From Rhodothermia bacterium (lineage in GTDB: Bacteria; Bacteroidota; Rhodothermia; Rhodothermales; JAAAOL01), in the NCBI GenBank assembly GCA_030428385.1, contig JAUIDY010000031.1, forward strand, positions 1-51,499: 51,499 nucleotides of DNA. Direction: 5' to 3'. Below the pieces are notes generated by a model. That model did not search any database, was not told the DNA's origin, and saw only the letters and a program-made list of their open reading frames with translations. This document shows, piece after piece, positions 36,051-44,521 of the stretch (its first letter is position 1; every line of letters begins with the position of its first letter). Made by a program: the position numbers and the translations under genes.

Positions 36051-38177
36051 CTACGCTTCCTGCATCGCTTCCATTTCGGCCACGACCTGATCCTGCACGT
36101 GGCGCGGCATCGTCTCGTAGTGGCTGAAGGACGCCGTATGGATCCCGCGTCCCTGCGTGATGGAGCGGAGCACCGTGGAATAGTGGTACAGTTCGGCTTC
36201 CGGTGCCTGAGCGAGGATTTTCTGGAAGACGCCCTCGGCCTCCATGCCTGAGATTCGGGCGCGGCGGGTATTCAGGTCGCCCATCACATCACCCGTGTAC
36301 GAATCGGGCATGGTGATCGCCACGTCGTAGATCGGTTCGAGGATGGCGGGGCTGGCGGAACGGAACGCCTCGCGGAAGCCCATGCGCGCCGCTGTCTTAA
36401 ACGCCGCCTCGTTGGAGTCCACCGAGTGCATCCCACCGTCGTAAATCACCACCCGCACGTCGCCAATGGGATACCCGGCGATGGGGCCATTCGGGGCGGC
36501 TTCGAGGATGCCTTTCTGGATCGCCCCGAAGAACCGCCGCATATCGATCACGCCACCCACGATGGCATCGATAAAGTGAATCTTGGAGCCCCAGTCTGTT
36601 TCCACCTCATGCTCATTGCGCACGTTGATATCGTCCGGGGCCTTGAACATCTCCGTGTACGGCTCCACCAGCAGCGAGATGTCGGCAAACTGCCCAGCCC
36701 CGCCCGACTGCTTCTTATGGCGGTAGGACGCCCGCGAGCGCCCTTGTACCGTCTCGCGGTACGCCACCCGGGGCTTGTAGTATTCGATGTCTACGCCGAC
36801 GCGGTTTTTGAGGCGATACTGCGCCACCCGGAGGTGCAACTCGCCTTGTCCGCCGAGGGTGATCTGGCTCAGATGCGGATCGTGGACGATGTGCAGCGAC
36901 GGGTCTTCGCCCATGATCTGCGACAGCCCCTGCGCCATTTTGTCCTCTTCGCCCTCACGGACGGAACGAACGGCCTCGCGGTAGCGGGGCTCGGGATAGG
37001 CAATAGGGGTGATGATGATGTCCGCTCCTTTCGGGCACAGCGTGTCATTGGTGTTGGTGCTTTTGAGTTTCACCAGCGCTCCGATATCGCCCGCCACCAT
37101 CTTGTTGGTGCTGTCGCGTTTGTGACCGTCGATGGCAAAGATCTGCCCGAGCCGTTCGGAGGAGCTGTGCTGCGCGTTTTCGAGGTCCATGCCCGGCTCA
37201 ATGGTGCCCGAGTAAAGCCGAAAGAACGAGTAGTCGCCCACGTGTTGCTCGGCCATCGTGCGGTAGATAAACAGGACCGGCGGACCATTGGGATCGGCGG
37301 GCACCGGATCGCCGGCCTCTGTCTCGGCAGGAGGCATCTCGGCGGGCGACGGGCACACGTTGTCGATAAAGCTCATGAGCCGCGCCACGCCGATGTTTTC
37401 CTTGGCACTGGTGATAAAGATGGGGAAAAGCTGACGCCGGAGCATGGCCTCGTGCAGGCCTTTGCGCATCTCGTCTTCGCTGAGTTCGCCTTTGTCGAAG
37501 TAAAGCTCCATGAGGCTTTCATCGTTCTCGGCGATGTCTTCGATGAGGGCGTTGTGCAGTTCTTCGGCTTCGTCGCGGAAGGCGGGATCGATGTCTTTAA
37601 TTTCGGGATGACCAGTACCGCCCACTGGAAACACCAATTGCTTCATCAGCAGCACGTCAATGATAGACCGCGAGCCCGCACCGCCCGGAATCTGCACCAC
37701 CGTGGCGCCGCGCCCGAAACGCTCTTTGATCTGCGTTACGAGGGCGCGAAAGTCGGAATCGCTCTTGTCGAGGTGGTTAATGACAAACATGGACGGCTTG
37801 TTGGTGGATTCGCCGTATTTCCAGGCCAGTTCGGTACCCACCTGCACACCTTCCGCGGCGTTCATCACGTAAATCGCGGTGTCGGCCACCTTCATCGCCG
37901 TAATCATCTCCCCGACGAAGTCAGGATAACCGGGCGTATCAAGGATGTTGATTTTGTATTTTTTCCACTCGGCGTGAACCAGCGAGGTAAAGATCGACAT
38001 CTGCCGCTCTTTTTCGCTTTCGTGGTAGTCGCTTACGGTAGACCCTTCTTCGATGGAACCCATGCGATTGAGACTACCGGCGGTAAACAACATGGCTTCT
38101 GAAAGCATGGTCTTTCCACTTCCCTGATGGCCTACCAACACCACGTTGCGAATATGGTCTGCATCATAAACGTTCAT
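36051..38177 (-). CDS. Elongation factor G paralogue (EF-G-2 type)
   Basis: A 708-residue translational GTPase. G1 is GHQGSGKT (16-23), G3 DTPGYPDF (80-87), where Tyr84 replaces the usual His, and G4 NHLD (129-132), where His replaces Lys of NKxD. Domains II-V are present, with the last ending VVAEMEAMQEA. The DTPGY form matches the EF-G-2/FusA-like branch, whose T. thermophilus member binds ribosomes and hydrolyses GTP. AAGG about 7 nt before the ATG supports the start. It is not near rpsL/rpsG/tuf, so it is not the canonical fusA; the physiological role is unclear. Confidence 0.9.
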   Translation of the reverse strand: MNVYDADHIRNVVLVGHQGSGKTMLSEAMLFTAGSLNRMGSIEEGSTVSDYHESEKERQMSIFTSLVHAEWKKYKINILDTPGYPDFVGEMITAMKVADTAIYVMNAAEGVQVGTELAWKYGESTNKPSMFVINHLDKSDSDFRALVTQIKERFGRGATVVQIPGGAGSRSIIDVLLMKQLVFPVGGTGHPEIKDIDPAFRDEAEELHNALIEDIAENDESLMELYFDKGELSEDEMRKGLHEAMLRRQLFPIFITSAKENIGVARLMSFIDNVCPSPAEMPPAETEAGDPVPADPNGPPVLFIYRTMAEQHVGDYSFFRLYSGTIEPGMDLENAQHSSSERLGQIFAIDGHKRDSTNKMVAGDIGALVKLKSTNTNDTLCPKGADIIITPIAYPEPRYREAVRSVREGEEDKMAQGLSQIMGEDPSLHIVHDPHLSQITLGGQGELHLRVAQYRLKNRVGVDIEYYKPRVAYRETVQGRSRASYRHKKQSGGAGQFADISLLVEPYTEMFKAPDDINVRNEHEVETDWGSKIHFIDAIVGGVIDMRRFFGAIQKGILEAAPNGPIAGYPIGDVRVVIYDGGMHSVDSNEAAFKTAARMGFREAFRSASPAILEPIYDVAITMPDSYTGDVMGDLNTRRARISGMEAEGVFQKILAQAPEAELYHYSTVLRSITQGRGIHTASFSHYETMPRHVQDQVVAEMEAMQEA

Positions 38178-38574
38178 TTAACCTTCCCCCCAATTTGTGT
38201 CGATGCTGCACGCTTCTCCTCTCGTGCGTGATCAAACAGATGAAACAGGACGCCGGGTAGACACAGCAGGATCTTATCTTCATAACCGCCGCACATCATA
38301 CAACCCAACGCTAAGTGCAAAAGCACCACCGCTCTAGGACGGATGGCACCCATAGACAAGTTGTCAAACAAACGGCTCGCCCGCGTGGGCAGGGCGAACC
38401 GGGGTCATAAAATACACCGGATGAAATAATAATCAAGACATGACAACGAGTGTTTTGGAAGCGGTTTTATGGAGCCCGGACCGCTTGCCACCTACGCATT
38501 TTTCTTCTTGCTAGAACTGTTTCTTCTGCTTCTCTTTTAAGGGCTGTTTGATCCCTGCATTTATCGCTGAGCTT
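38178..38574. other. Divergent region between EF-G paralogue and tsaB
   Basis: About 400 nt without a convincing gene. A GC-rich hairpin has arms 38373-38382 and 38392-38401 (9 of 10 paired, 9-nt loop) and no T-tract. The stretch 38405-38460 is AT-rich and may hold the tsaB promoter, but no element is clear. Confidence 0.45.
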
Positions 38575-39285
38575 GTGCTGCTGGCCCTCGAAACCGCCAC
38601 CGATGCATGTAGCGTTGCCTTCACCGACGGCTCCCGGCTCGTGGTGGAGTTGTCGCTGCACCGTCCCCGTGCCCACGCCGAACACCTCGTCTCGTTAATC
38701 CAGGACGCGTTGCGGTATGCCCATGCCCAACGCACCGCCATTGACGCCGTCGCCGTTTCTGCGGGACCGGGCTCGTACACCGGCCTAAGGATCGGCGTCA
38801 GCACAGCAAAAGGGTTGGCCCTGGCGCTCCAGGTACCGCTGGTGGCCGTACCCTCGCTCGAAGCGCTGGCTACAGCGGCGCTGCCGGTGATGCAACCGGG
38901 TGAGGGCGTGGCTGCATTTTTTAACTCGCGACGCAACGAAGTGTATGCAGCGGCCTTTGTCTGCACCGCGCAGGGATTGGAACAAACACGCCCGGCTGCT
39001 GCGCTGGCGCTCGATGACGTAGCAGACTGGCTCGGGAATCCGCAGGGACCACAGTTGTGGCTGGTGGGCGAAGGCGCGGCTCGGGTGCAGCCGTTGTTGG
39101 CATCCCTGCCGCTTCCGCTTCGGCTGCTCGGCCTCACCCCGTCGGCGCAGGCAGTGGCCCAGCTTGGCACAAAACGGCTGGAGGCGGGCTTGGTGGAGGA
39201 CGTCGCTGCTTTTGAACCGCACTACCACAAAGCTTTCGTCGCCAAACGACCACAGGCCACCGCTTTCGAGAAACTTCCATTTTGA
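38575..39285 (+). CDS. tsaB: tRNA threonylcarbamoyladenosine biosynthesis protein TsaB
   Basis: A 236-residue ASKHA-fold protein that partners TsaD and TsaE in making t6A37 in tRNAs reading ANN codons. The N-terminus LLALETATDACSVAF is the first phosphate-loop-like strand, and AVSAGPGSYTGLRIGVSTAKGLALAL is the family fingerprint. TsaB proteins begin immediately before this strand, so I take the GTG at 38575; a TTG at 38548 with AAGGG upstream is the alternative and adds nine residues. accD follows after 83 nt. Confidence 0.92.
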   Translation: MLLALETATDACSVAFTDGSRLVVELSLHRPRAHAEHLVSLIQDALRYAHAQRTAIDAVAVSAGPGSYTGLRIGVSTAKGLALALQVPLVAVPSLEALATAALPVMQPGEGVAAFFNSRRNEVYAAAFVCTAQGLEQTRPAAALALDDVADWLGNPQGPQLWLVGEGAARVQPLLASLPLPLRLLGLTPSAQAVAQLGTKRLEAGLVEDVAAFEPHYHKAFVAKRPQATAFEKLPF

Positions 39286-39310
39286 AACTTGCGCGGTTGC
39301 CGTAGTTTAG
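39281..39310 (+). promoter_or_regulatory. Possible accD promoter overlapping the tsaB stop
   Basis: TTTG at 39281-39284 (overlapping the tsaB stop), an 18-nt spacer and TAGTTTAG at 39303-39310, one base from TAnnTTTG. Transcription would start about 50 nt before the accD ATG. Confidence 0.35.
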
Positions 39311-39346
39311 AACCTGATTTGGAGTATAGCTTCTTCGCCTCTTCCT

Positions 39347-39368
39347 CCCACCCTTCCCATATTCACCC
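39347..39368 (-). other. C-rich tract abutting the accD start (quadruplex-capable opposite strand)
   Basis: C-runs at 39347-39349, 39351-39353, 39356-39358 and 39366-39368, with loops 1, 2 and 7 nt; the minus strand fits G3+N1-7. The last C-run is adjacent to the ATG at 39369, where a ribosome-binding site would normally lie. Confidence 0.5.
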
Positions 39369-40214
39369 ATGGCCTGGTTTCAGCGACAGCAAAAAGGCAT
39401 CCTCACGGAACGTGCCGACCAAAATGAGGTCCCCGAAGGTCAGTGGGTAAAAGACCCCGAAACAGGCGATATCCTCAACTTGAGGGAGTTGGAAGACAAC
39501 GCCTGGGTAAGCCCCAAAAGCGGGTATCACTTTCGGATGGGCAGCCTCGGCTATTTTAAGCTGCTCTTAGACGACGGAGCCTATACCCTTCACGACCAAG
39601 ACCTGCGCTCGAAAGACCCGTTGTCATTTGTTGATCGCAAGCCGTACCCCGCGCGGCTCGAAGCCACGATCAAAAAAACCAGCATGAACGACGCCGTCCG
39701 GGCTGCCACCGGCAACGTCGGCGGGCATCCGCTCTCCATCGCTGCGCTCGACTTCTCGTTTATCGGCGGTTCAATGGGATCGGTGGTGGGCGAAACCGTG
39801 GCACGCGCCATCAAGCGGGGGTATACGGAACACATGCCCGTGCTCGTCATCTCGCAGAGTGGCGGGGCACGCATGATGGAAGGCGCGCTCAGCCTGATGC
39901 AGATGGCCAAAACCAGCGCCCACCTCGCCCGCCTCGCCGAAGCAGGGCTGCCTTACATTTCGCTGCTCACCAACCCCACCACCGGCGGTGTCACCGCCTC
40001 GTTCGCCATGCTGGGCGACATCAACATTGCCGAGCCAGGGGCGCTCATCGGCTTTGCAGGCCCCCGCGTGATCCGTGAAACCATCGGCCAAGACCTGCCC
40101 AAGGACTTTCAAAGTTCCGAATTCCTCCAGGACCACGGCTTCGTGGACGCCATCGTGGACCGCCGCAACCTGCGCGACTATCTCGTGCAGTTCCTAGGGC
40201 TCATGCGCGGATAG
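39369..40214 (+). CDS. accD: Acetyl-CoA carboxylase carboxyltransferase beta subunit, zinc finger lost
   Basis: A 281-residue AccD, the beta half of the carboxyltransferase that forms malonyl-CoA for fatty-acid synthesis. The crotonase core is intact (FSFIGGSMGSVVGE, ISQSGGARMMEGALSLMQMAK, TNPTTGGVTASFAMLGD, GFAGPRVIRETIG). The usual four-Cys zinc finger is absent: the aligned positions are Asp29, Thr32, Ser48 and Ser51 in WVKDPETG and VSPKSGYHFRMG, and the protein has no cysteine at all. The same loss is, as I recall, usual in Bacteroidota AccD. accA is not adjacent. Confidence 0.95.
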   Translation: MAWFQRQQKGILTERADQNEVPEGQWVKDPETGDILNLRELEDNAWVSPKSGYHFRMGSLGYFKLLLDDGAYTLHDQDLRSKDPLSFVDRKPYPARLEATIKKTSMNDAVRAATGNVGGHPLSIAALDFSFIGGSMGSVVGETVARAIKRGYTEHMPVLVISQSGGARMMEGALSLMQMAKTSAHLARLAEAGLPYISLLTNPTTGGVTASFAMLGDINIAEPGALIGFAGPRVIRETIGQDLPKDFQSSEFLQDHGFVDAIVDRRNLRDYLVQFLGLMRG

Positions 40215-40335
40215 CGTCCATTATTTTTAAAGGCGCGATCCCTCCACGGTCCTCCTTTCGCATAGGAGATTGAAGGGTTTTCCTAAAACCTCTTCCCCGA
40301 CCATCCCCTGCTCTCGCTTGTTTTGGAGGACCGTC

Positions 40336-40590
40336 ATGAACCCGAATTCCGACCCTGATCTTTCTGCCCGATCTACCGATACTGTTTACGCTGGAACGGC
40401 CACGCCAGCCATGTTTAACGAAATCCTGAGCCGCTTCCGCCGTCGGCTAAACTGCCTAGAAGGCAAAAGCGACGACCAGGAATTCCTGCGCAACACGCTC
40501 GCCATCATGCTGGAAAGTTACCTGGCCCAGTTGGATGCGCTGGACTACACTTGCACCGAGTTGGGCGACCGCTGCTTTATTTTAGACTAG
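40336..40590 (+). CDS. Small hydrophilic protein of unknown function
   Basis: An 84-residue protein with a good GGAGG ribosome-binding site seven nt before the ATG at 40336, which is the main reason to accept it. The N-terminal 25 residues are Ser/Thr/Asp-rich and probably disordered; the rest (FNEILSRFRRRLNCLEGKSDDQEFLRNTLAIMLESYLAQLDAL) looks like two amphipathic helices and ends in CTELGDRCFILD with two of its three cysteines. There is no signal peptide or membrane helix, and no family is recognised. It is 121 nt after accD and ahead of the MlaE gene, with no overlap to either. Confidence 0.65.
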   Translation: MNPNSDPDLSARSTDTVYAGTATPAMFNEILSRFRRRLNCLEGKSDDQEFLRNTLAIMLESYLAQLDALDYTCTELGDRCFILD

Positions 40591-40825
40591 ACGTTGAATG
40601 ATAGCAGGAGGGCTGAGGCGGCGTTTAATGCACCCCTAGGTGCCTGCTTTCTCCGCCTGCATCCTCCTCTCTTGGTCCCAACCTCCTCCCTCCGCGCCCG
40701 CTCATTAAATGATCACATCCCCTCTGCATCGGTTTTCTCTTTCTTGCGTATGACACCCCTACCTTGATGCAACGCCTTTTTGTCCAGTATCTCCTACGAG
40801 GCGTCTCCTGGTTGGTCTCTGCTGC

Positions 40826-41590
40826 ATGCGTTTTGCTCTCCCCCATACCCTGCTCAATTCCACCCGCTCGGTGGGCAATTACTGCCTCTTGCTGGTTCAT
40901 GCTTTCCGCTCGGGCAGTGAGTTTCGGCTTCACAAGCAAAACATTCTCCCCATGATGGCTCAGATCGGGGTGGACGCCATCCCGGTCATTATCCTCTCCG
41001 GCGCTTTTTCAGGGGTGGTGCTGACGGTGCAGACGGCATACATGCTCGCCAGTTCCATCCTCACCAATGATGCCATCGGGGCTATCGTCGTTCCCTCGCT
41101 GATGCTGGAGTTAAGCGCGCTGGTGGCAGCCCTCGTTATGGCCTCGCGGGCCGGGGCCAGCATCGCCGCCGAGTTGGGAACGATGAAAGTCACGGAGCAG
41201 GTCGATGCCCTCGAAGCAATGGGACTGAATGCGGCTGCCTATCTGATTGTACCGCGTGTGATCGCCGGAACGCTTATGTTTCCCCTCCTCTACATCGTCG
41301 CGTGCACCTCGGGCATCGCGTGTGGCGCATTTGCCGGGGAGTTGCTGGGTTACCTCACCGCACAGACTTTTATCAGCGGCGCGCAGCAGTATTTCCTGGT
41401 ATTCGATGTCTTCTTTGGGCTCATCAAAACCGGCGCGTTTGGCTTTGTGATCACCTCTATCGCGTGCTGGAAGGGCCTGACGGCCACGGGCGGTGCAGAA
41501 GGCGTGGGCCGCTGCACCACCGAAGCCGTCGTGCTAAGCTGCGTCATGATCCTGTTCGTGGACTACCTGCTGGCGGAATTGCTGCTTTAA
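40826..41590 (+). CDS. MlaE-family ABC permease (lipid transport)
   Basis: A 254-residue inner-membrane permease. The order SVGNYCLLLVHAF, IGVDAIPVIILSGAFSGVVLTVQTAYML, then AELGTMKVTEQVDALEAMGLNAAAYLIVPRVIAG and the closing DYLLAELLL matches MlaE/YrbE, which with MlaF and MlaD moves phospholipids between membranes. The ATG at 40826 is the only start; no in-frame start exists upstream of the nearest stop. The 235-nt region before it holds pyrimidine-rich sequence and no gene. No MlaF or MCE-domain gene follows in the window; the downstream gene is convergent, 34 nt away. Confidence 0.88.
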   Translation: MRFALPHTLLNSTRSVGNYCLLLVHAFRSGSEFRLHKQNILPMMAQIGVDAIPVIILSGAFSGVVLTVQTAYMLASSILTNDAIGAIVVPSLMLELSALVAALVMASRAGASIAAELGTMKVTEQVDALEAMGLNAAAYLIVPRVIAGTLMFPLLYIVACTSGIACGAFAGELLGYLTAQTFISGAQQYFLVFDVFFGLIKTGAFGFVITSIACWKGLTATGGAEGVGRCTTEAVVLSCVMILFVDYLLAELLL

Positions 41591-41624
41591 GGCTCAACAT
41601 CAACCGACCAGCACATCGCTGCCG

Positions 41625-42284
41625 CTAGTCCAGCACCTTAACCATGATGTTGCGGAACAGCACCTTGCTTCCGGGATCGTGGGCTTGCAGCGCAAACGTG
41701 CCACTGCCCAACTTGCGCCCTGGATTATTCTGAAAATGAGCCGCGTCTTCGGTTTCGGTGTAGGTCGCTACCGTTTCGTCGTTGATTTTTACCGTGATGG
41801 TTTTGTCTTGCACGATAATGTGTTGCGTGAACCAAACCGAGTCGGCAGCGGGTGCTTCTTCCACGTCCATCACGGCATAGATGCTGCCCGTCTTGCGCGG
41901 ATCGACGCGGTAGGTGTTGTTGACCTGCGCCTCATAACCCTGCGAAGGCCAGCCTTCTTCCTGAAACGTGGTGTGGAAATAAATGCCCGCGTTCGAGTTG
42001 TCCATCGTCATCACGTCGGCTTTAAACTCGAAGTTGGTGAAGGAATGGTCGTTCACGGGCCCCATATAAAACAGGTGTGCCCGCGAACCATTGGCCACGA
42101 TGGCCCCGTCTTCGATCCAAAACGATTCGGGATTTTCGCTTACCTGCCAGCCCTCCATCGTCTCACCATCAAATAGGGAAATCCAGTCATCTTGTGCAGG
42201 AGCCACCACAACAGGAGCCGGTTGACTCACGAATGCAACGAGCACGAAGGCAAGTACTAGCAGGGCAAAAGGAAGGCGTTTCAT
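41625..42284 (-). CDS. DUF1080 (3-keto-disaccharide hydrolase-like) secreted protein
   Basis: A 219-residue secreted protein with a cleaved-type signal (MKRLPFALLVLAFVLVAFVSQPAPVV), starting at ATG 42284; an upstream in-frame ATG at 42329 is less likely. The domain starts ISLFDGETMEGWQVSENPESFWIEDGAIVANG, the DUF1080/PF06439 concanavalin-like pattern, with FKADVMTMDNSNAGIYFHTTF and YEAQVNNTYRVDPRKTGSIY downstream. Some members cleave 3-keto-glycosides; activity here is unproven. A second DUF1080 protein lies at 48749-49492, and the two bracket the antiporter cluster on the same strand. Confidence 0.85.
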   Translation of the reverse strand: MKRLPFALLVLAFVLVAFVSQPAPVVVAPAQDDWISLFDGETMEGWQVSENPESFWIEDGAIVANGSRAHLFYMGPVNDHSFTNFEFKADVMTMDNSNAGIYFHTTFQEEGWPSQGYEAQVNNTYRVDPRKTGSIYAVMDVEEAPAADSVWFTQHIIVQDKTITVKINDETVATYTETEDAAHFQNNPGRKLGSGTFALQAHDPGSKVLFRNIMVKVLD

Positions 42285-42461
42285 AGAAGGTATGGGGGTT
42301 GGGGAAAGGGGCCCCCTGTCAGGAGTCATAGGAATGCTCCTGATGGGGTTGGGAAAGACGCCGTGGCGGTGGCTTTTTTAAAGATACAACCTGTTCATGA
42401 AGGAGTCATCCGTTGGAGGTGAGGCATCGTGTGGCTCCATGGCCTCATCCTGGACAAAACC

Positions 42462-44501
42462 TTACGGGCCAACGCCCTCCAGGTGAGGAGGCGGCGCATG
42501 CCGGAACAGGTCGGCGCTGTCCGCAAATTGGGTGGCTTCGCCCACCAGCACCAGCCGGTCGTTGGGCTCGATCTGAAAATCGCCGGCCGGGTTTCCGATG
42601 GTCCGCCCGTCCCGTCGCACGGCCAACACCGTCAGGTTGTGGGTCCGGCGCAGGGCTAACTCGCTGAGGGTCTTGCCCACCGCCGGAGCCCCGACCCGCA
42701 CCGCCACCGCACGCGTGTGCAACCCTTCCTCATCCAGCCCCTGCAACACCATCAGGTGGGCTTCGTGGATGCTTCCCCGAAACAGTTGATAATCCCCTGA
42801 ACGGAGCGCCGTCACCTGCCGGTTGATTTCGTCGGGCGGTATCATGTAGGCACCCAGCACGTTGGTAAAAATGCGCACCGAGGTTTCCAACTCCTCAGGC
42901 ACCACGATGTCGCCTCCCGCCTCATGCAGCCGCTCTACATTGGCCAGAAAACGGGTGCGGGCAATAATTTGCACAGTGGGATTGAGGTAGTGCGCCACTT
43001 CCACAATACGCTGCGTGGCCGCCTCATCCCCGATAACAACCACACACAGTTTGGCTCGGCCCAAGGCGGCATGCTCCAGAATGTGAGGGCGGCTTGCATC
43101 ACCCCGTATCACGGGAAAACCGGCTTCTTCCGCTTGTTTAGCCAGGCTCGGGTTTAGTTCGATGATGGTAAAGGGAAGACCGGTGTCGTGCAAAACCTGT
43201 ACGAGCCGCTGCCCGGCGGGTCCATACCCCACCACAATCACATGATCTTCCAATGCTGCATGCCCCGTCGTCGACGTTTCGTGGGTTGGTTCCTCTTTGG
43301 GTTGTTCACGTTGAAGCATACGCGTACCCAGGCGATGCCCCAGTTGCATCAGTAGCGGCGTGCCCGCCATGAGCAGCACGGTGACCGCGATAAAGGTCTG
43401 GACCCCGGCTTCGCCCATGCCTGCGGGGGTAAGCCCCACCTCTTCGCCGGCGCGTGCCAACACAAATGAAAACTCCCCAATCTGAGCCAACGCAAACCCA
43501 ACCACCACGCCAATCCGTGCCGGATAGCCGAGGGCACGGACGCTTCCTGCCGTCACGATGAACTTGATCAGCAACACCGCCCCAGCCACTCCCAGCACCA
43601 GCAGCAGGTTGTCGAACAGGAAGCCCAGGTCCAACAACATACCCACGGAGACAAAAAACACGGCGTTAAACAGGGTACGCAGGGGTAACACTTCGCTGAG
43701 GGCGTGCTCGCTGTATTGGCTTTCGCTCACCACCAACCCGGCCAGGAACGCCCCCAGTGCGAGGCTCACGCCTGCCAGACTTGTCAGCCAGGCCGTCCCA
43801 AAACAGATCGTCACCACCGTTAGCAGAAACAACTCCGAGCGCTGGGTGCGGGCGATGCGTTCGAGCAACGGCGGCAACAATTTGCGTGCGCCGACAAGAA
43901 CCACTCCGATGATCAGCACCGCCTCGCCCAGCGCCAGCAAGACGGCCCCCGTCGATCCACCTTCTCCTCCCAGCACGGGCACCAGCAACACCATACCGAT
44001 AATGGCGAGGTCTTGAAAGATCAAGATGGCCAGTGCAAACCGCCCGGCAGGCGTGTCGGTCTCCATCCGGTCGGTGAGCAGCATCAGGACAATGGTTGTG
44101 CTACTCAATGCCACCAGGCAACCGGTAAAGACCGCCACCGGCCATGCTATTCCCGCCACGGCCATCCCAACCCCCAGCAAGCCGATGGTGAGTCCTACCT
44201 GTAATCCGCCCCCACCCACTATCAACCGGCGAATCCGAGCCAGCTTTTCCAGGCTGAACTCGACACCGATGGTGAAGAGGAGCAAAATGACACCCACCTC
44301 CGCCATGCCATCAATCAGGGCCTGGTCCTTGACCAACCCCAAGGCGGTGGGCCCAATCACCACCCCCGTTATCAAAAACCCCACGATGGGCACCAGCCGG
44401 ATGCGGTAACACAGATAGGCAATGAGCACACTTCCGACGAGGAGTGCTACCACTTCTCCTAAGAAAGGCAGGGCGACACCAGCGAGAAAGGGAGTGACCA
44501 T
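42462..44501 (-). CDS. KefB/YbaL-like cation:proton antiporter with TrkA-N and TrkA-C domains
   Basis: A 679-residue CPA2 antiporter. About twelve membrane helices occupy residues 1-400 (for example FLITGVVIGPTALGLV and GAFLAGLVVSE), then a RCK/TrkA-N domain (VIVVGYGPAGQRLVQVLHDTG, a GxGxxG-type nucleotide site) and a TrkA-C domain near the end (RVGAPAVGKTLSEL, DFQIEPNDRLVLVG). Such proteins exchange K+ or Na+ for H+ under nucleotide or redox control. I start at the ATG at 44501, where the membrane part begins; an upstream start at 44681 would overlap nhaA in an unlikely Cys-rich segment. It lies 20 nt after the nhaA stop, in the same operon. Confidence 0.88.
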   Translation of the reverse strand: MVTPFLAGVALPFLGEVVALLVGSVLIAYLCYRIRLVPIVGFLITGVVIGPTALGLVKDQALIDGMAEVGVILLLFTIGVEFSLEKLARIRRLIVGGGGLQVGLTIGLLGVGMAVAGIAWPVAVFTGCLVALSSTTIVLMLLTDRMETDTPAGRFALAILIFQDLAIIGMVLLVPVLGGEGGSTGAVLLALGEAVLIIGVVLVGARKLLPPLLERIARTQRSELFLLTVVTICFGTAWLTSLAGVSLALGAFLAGLVVSESQYSEHALSEVLPLRTLFNAVFFVSVGMLLDLGFLFDNLLLVLGVAGAVLLIKFIVTAGSVRALGYPARIGVVVGFALAQIGEFSFVLARAGEEVGLTPAGMGEAGVQTFIAVTVLLMAGTPLLMQLGHRLGTRMLQREQPKEEPTHETSTTGHAALEDHVIVVGYGPAGQRLVQVLHDTGLPFTIIELNPSLAKQAEEAGFPVIRGDASRPHILEHAALGRAKLCVVVIGDEAATQRIVEVAHYLNPTVQIIARTRFLANVERLHEAGGDIVVPEELETSVRIFTNVLGAYMIPPDEINRQVTALRSGDYQLFRGSIHEAHLMVLQGLDEEGLHTRAVAVRVGAPAVGKTLSELALRRTHNLTVLAVRRDGRTIGNPAGDFQIEPNDRLVLVGEATQFADSADLFRHAPPPHLEGVGP

Positions 44502-44521
44502 AAATGACAACAGGTGAGAAA

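Noticed and set aside
36426-38102. Long 558-codon plus-strand frame opposite the EF-G paralogue
   Set aside because: It is a GC-driven shadow of a well-supported gene; its sequence is His/Arg/Val-rich and has no family pattern.
40764-40955. Hydrophobic small frame (MMQRLFVQYLLRGVSW) upstream of the MlaE gene
   Set aside because: It overlaps the MlaE start in another frame and does not continue into family sequence; a frameshifted MlaE N-terminus is possible but MlaE is full length without it.
42290-42320. G-rich stretch upstream of the first DUF1080 gene as a quadruplex
   Set aside because: Only three separate G-runs, so it fails the four-run rule.
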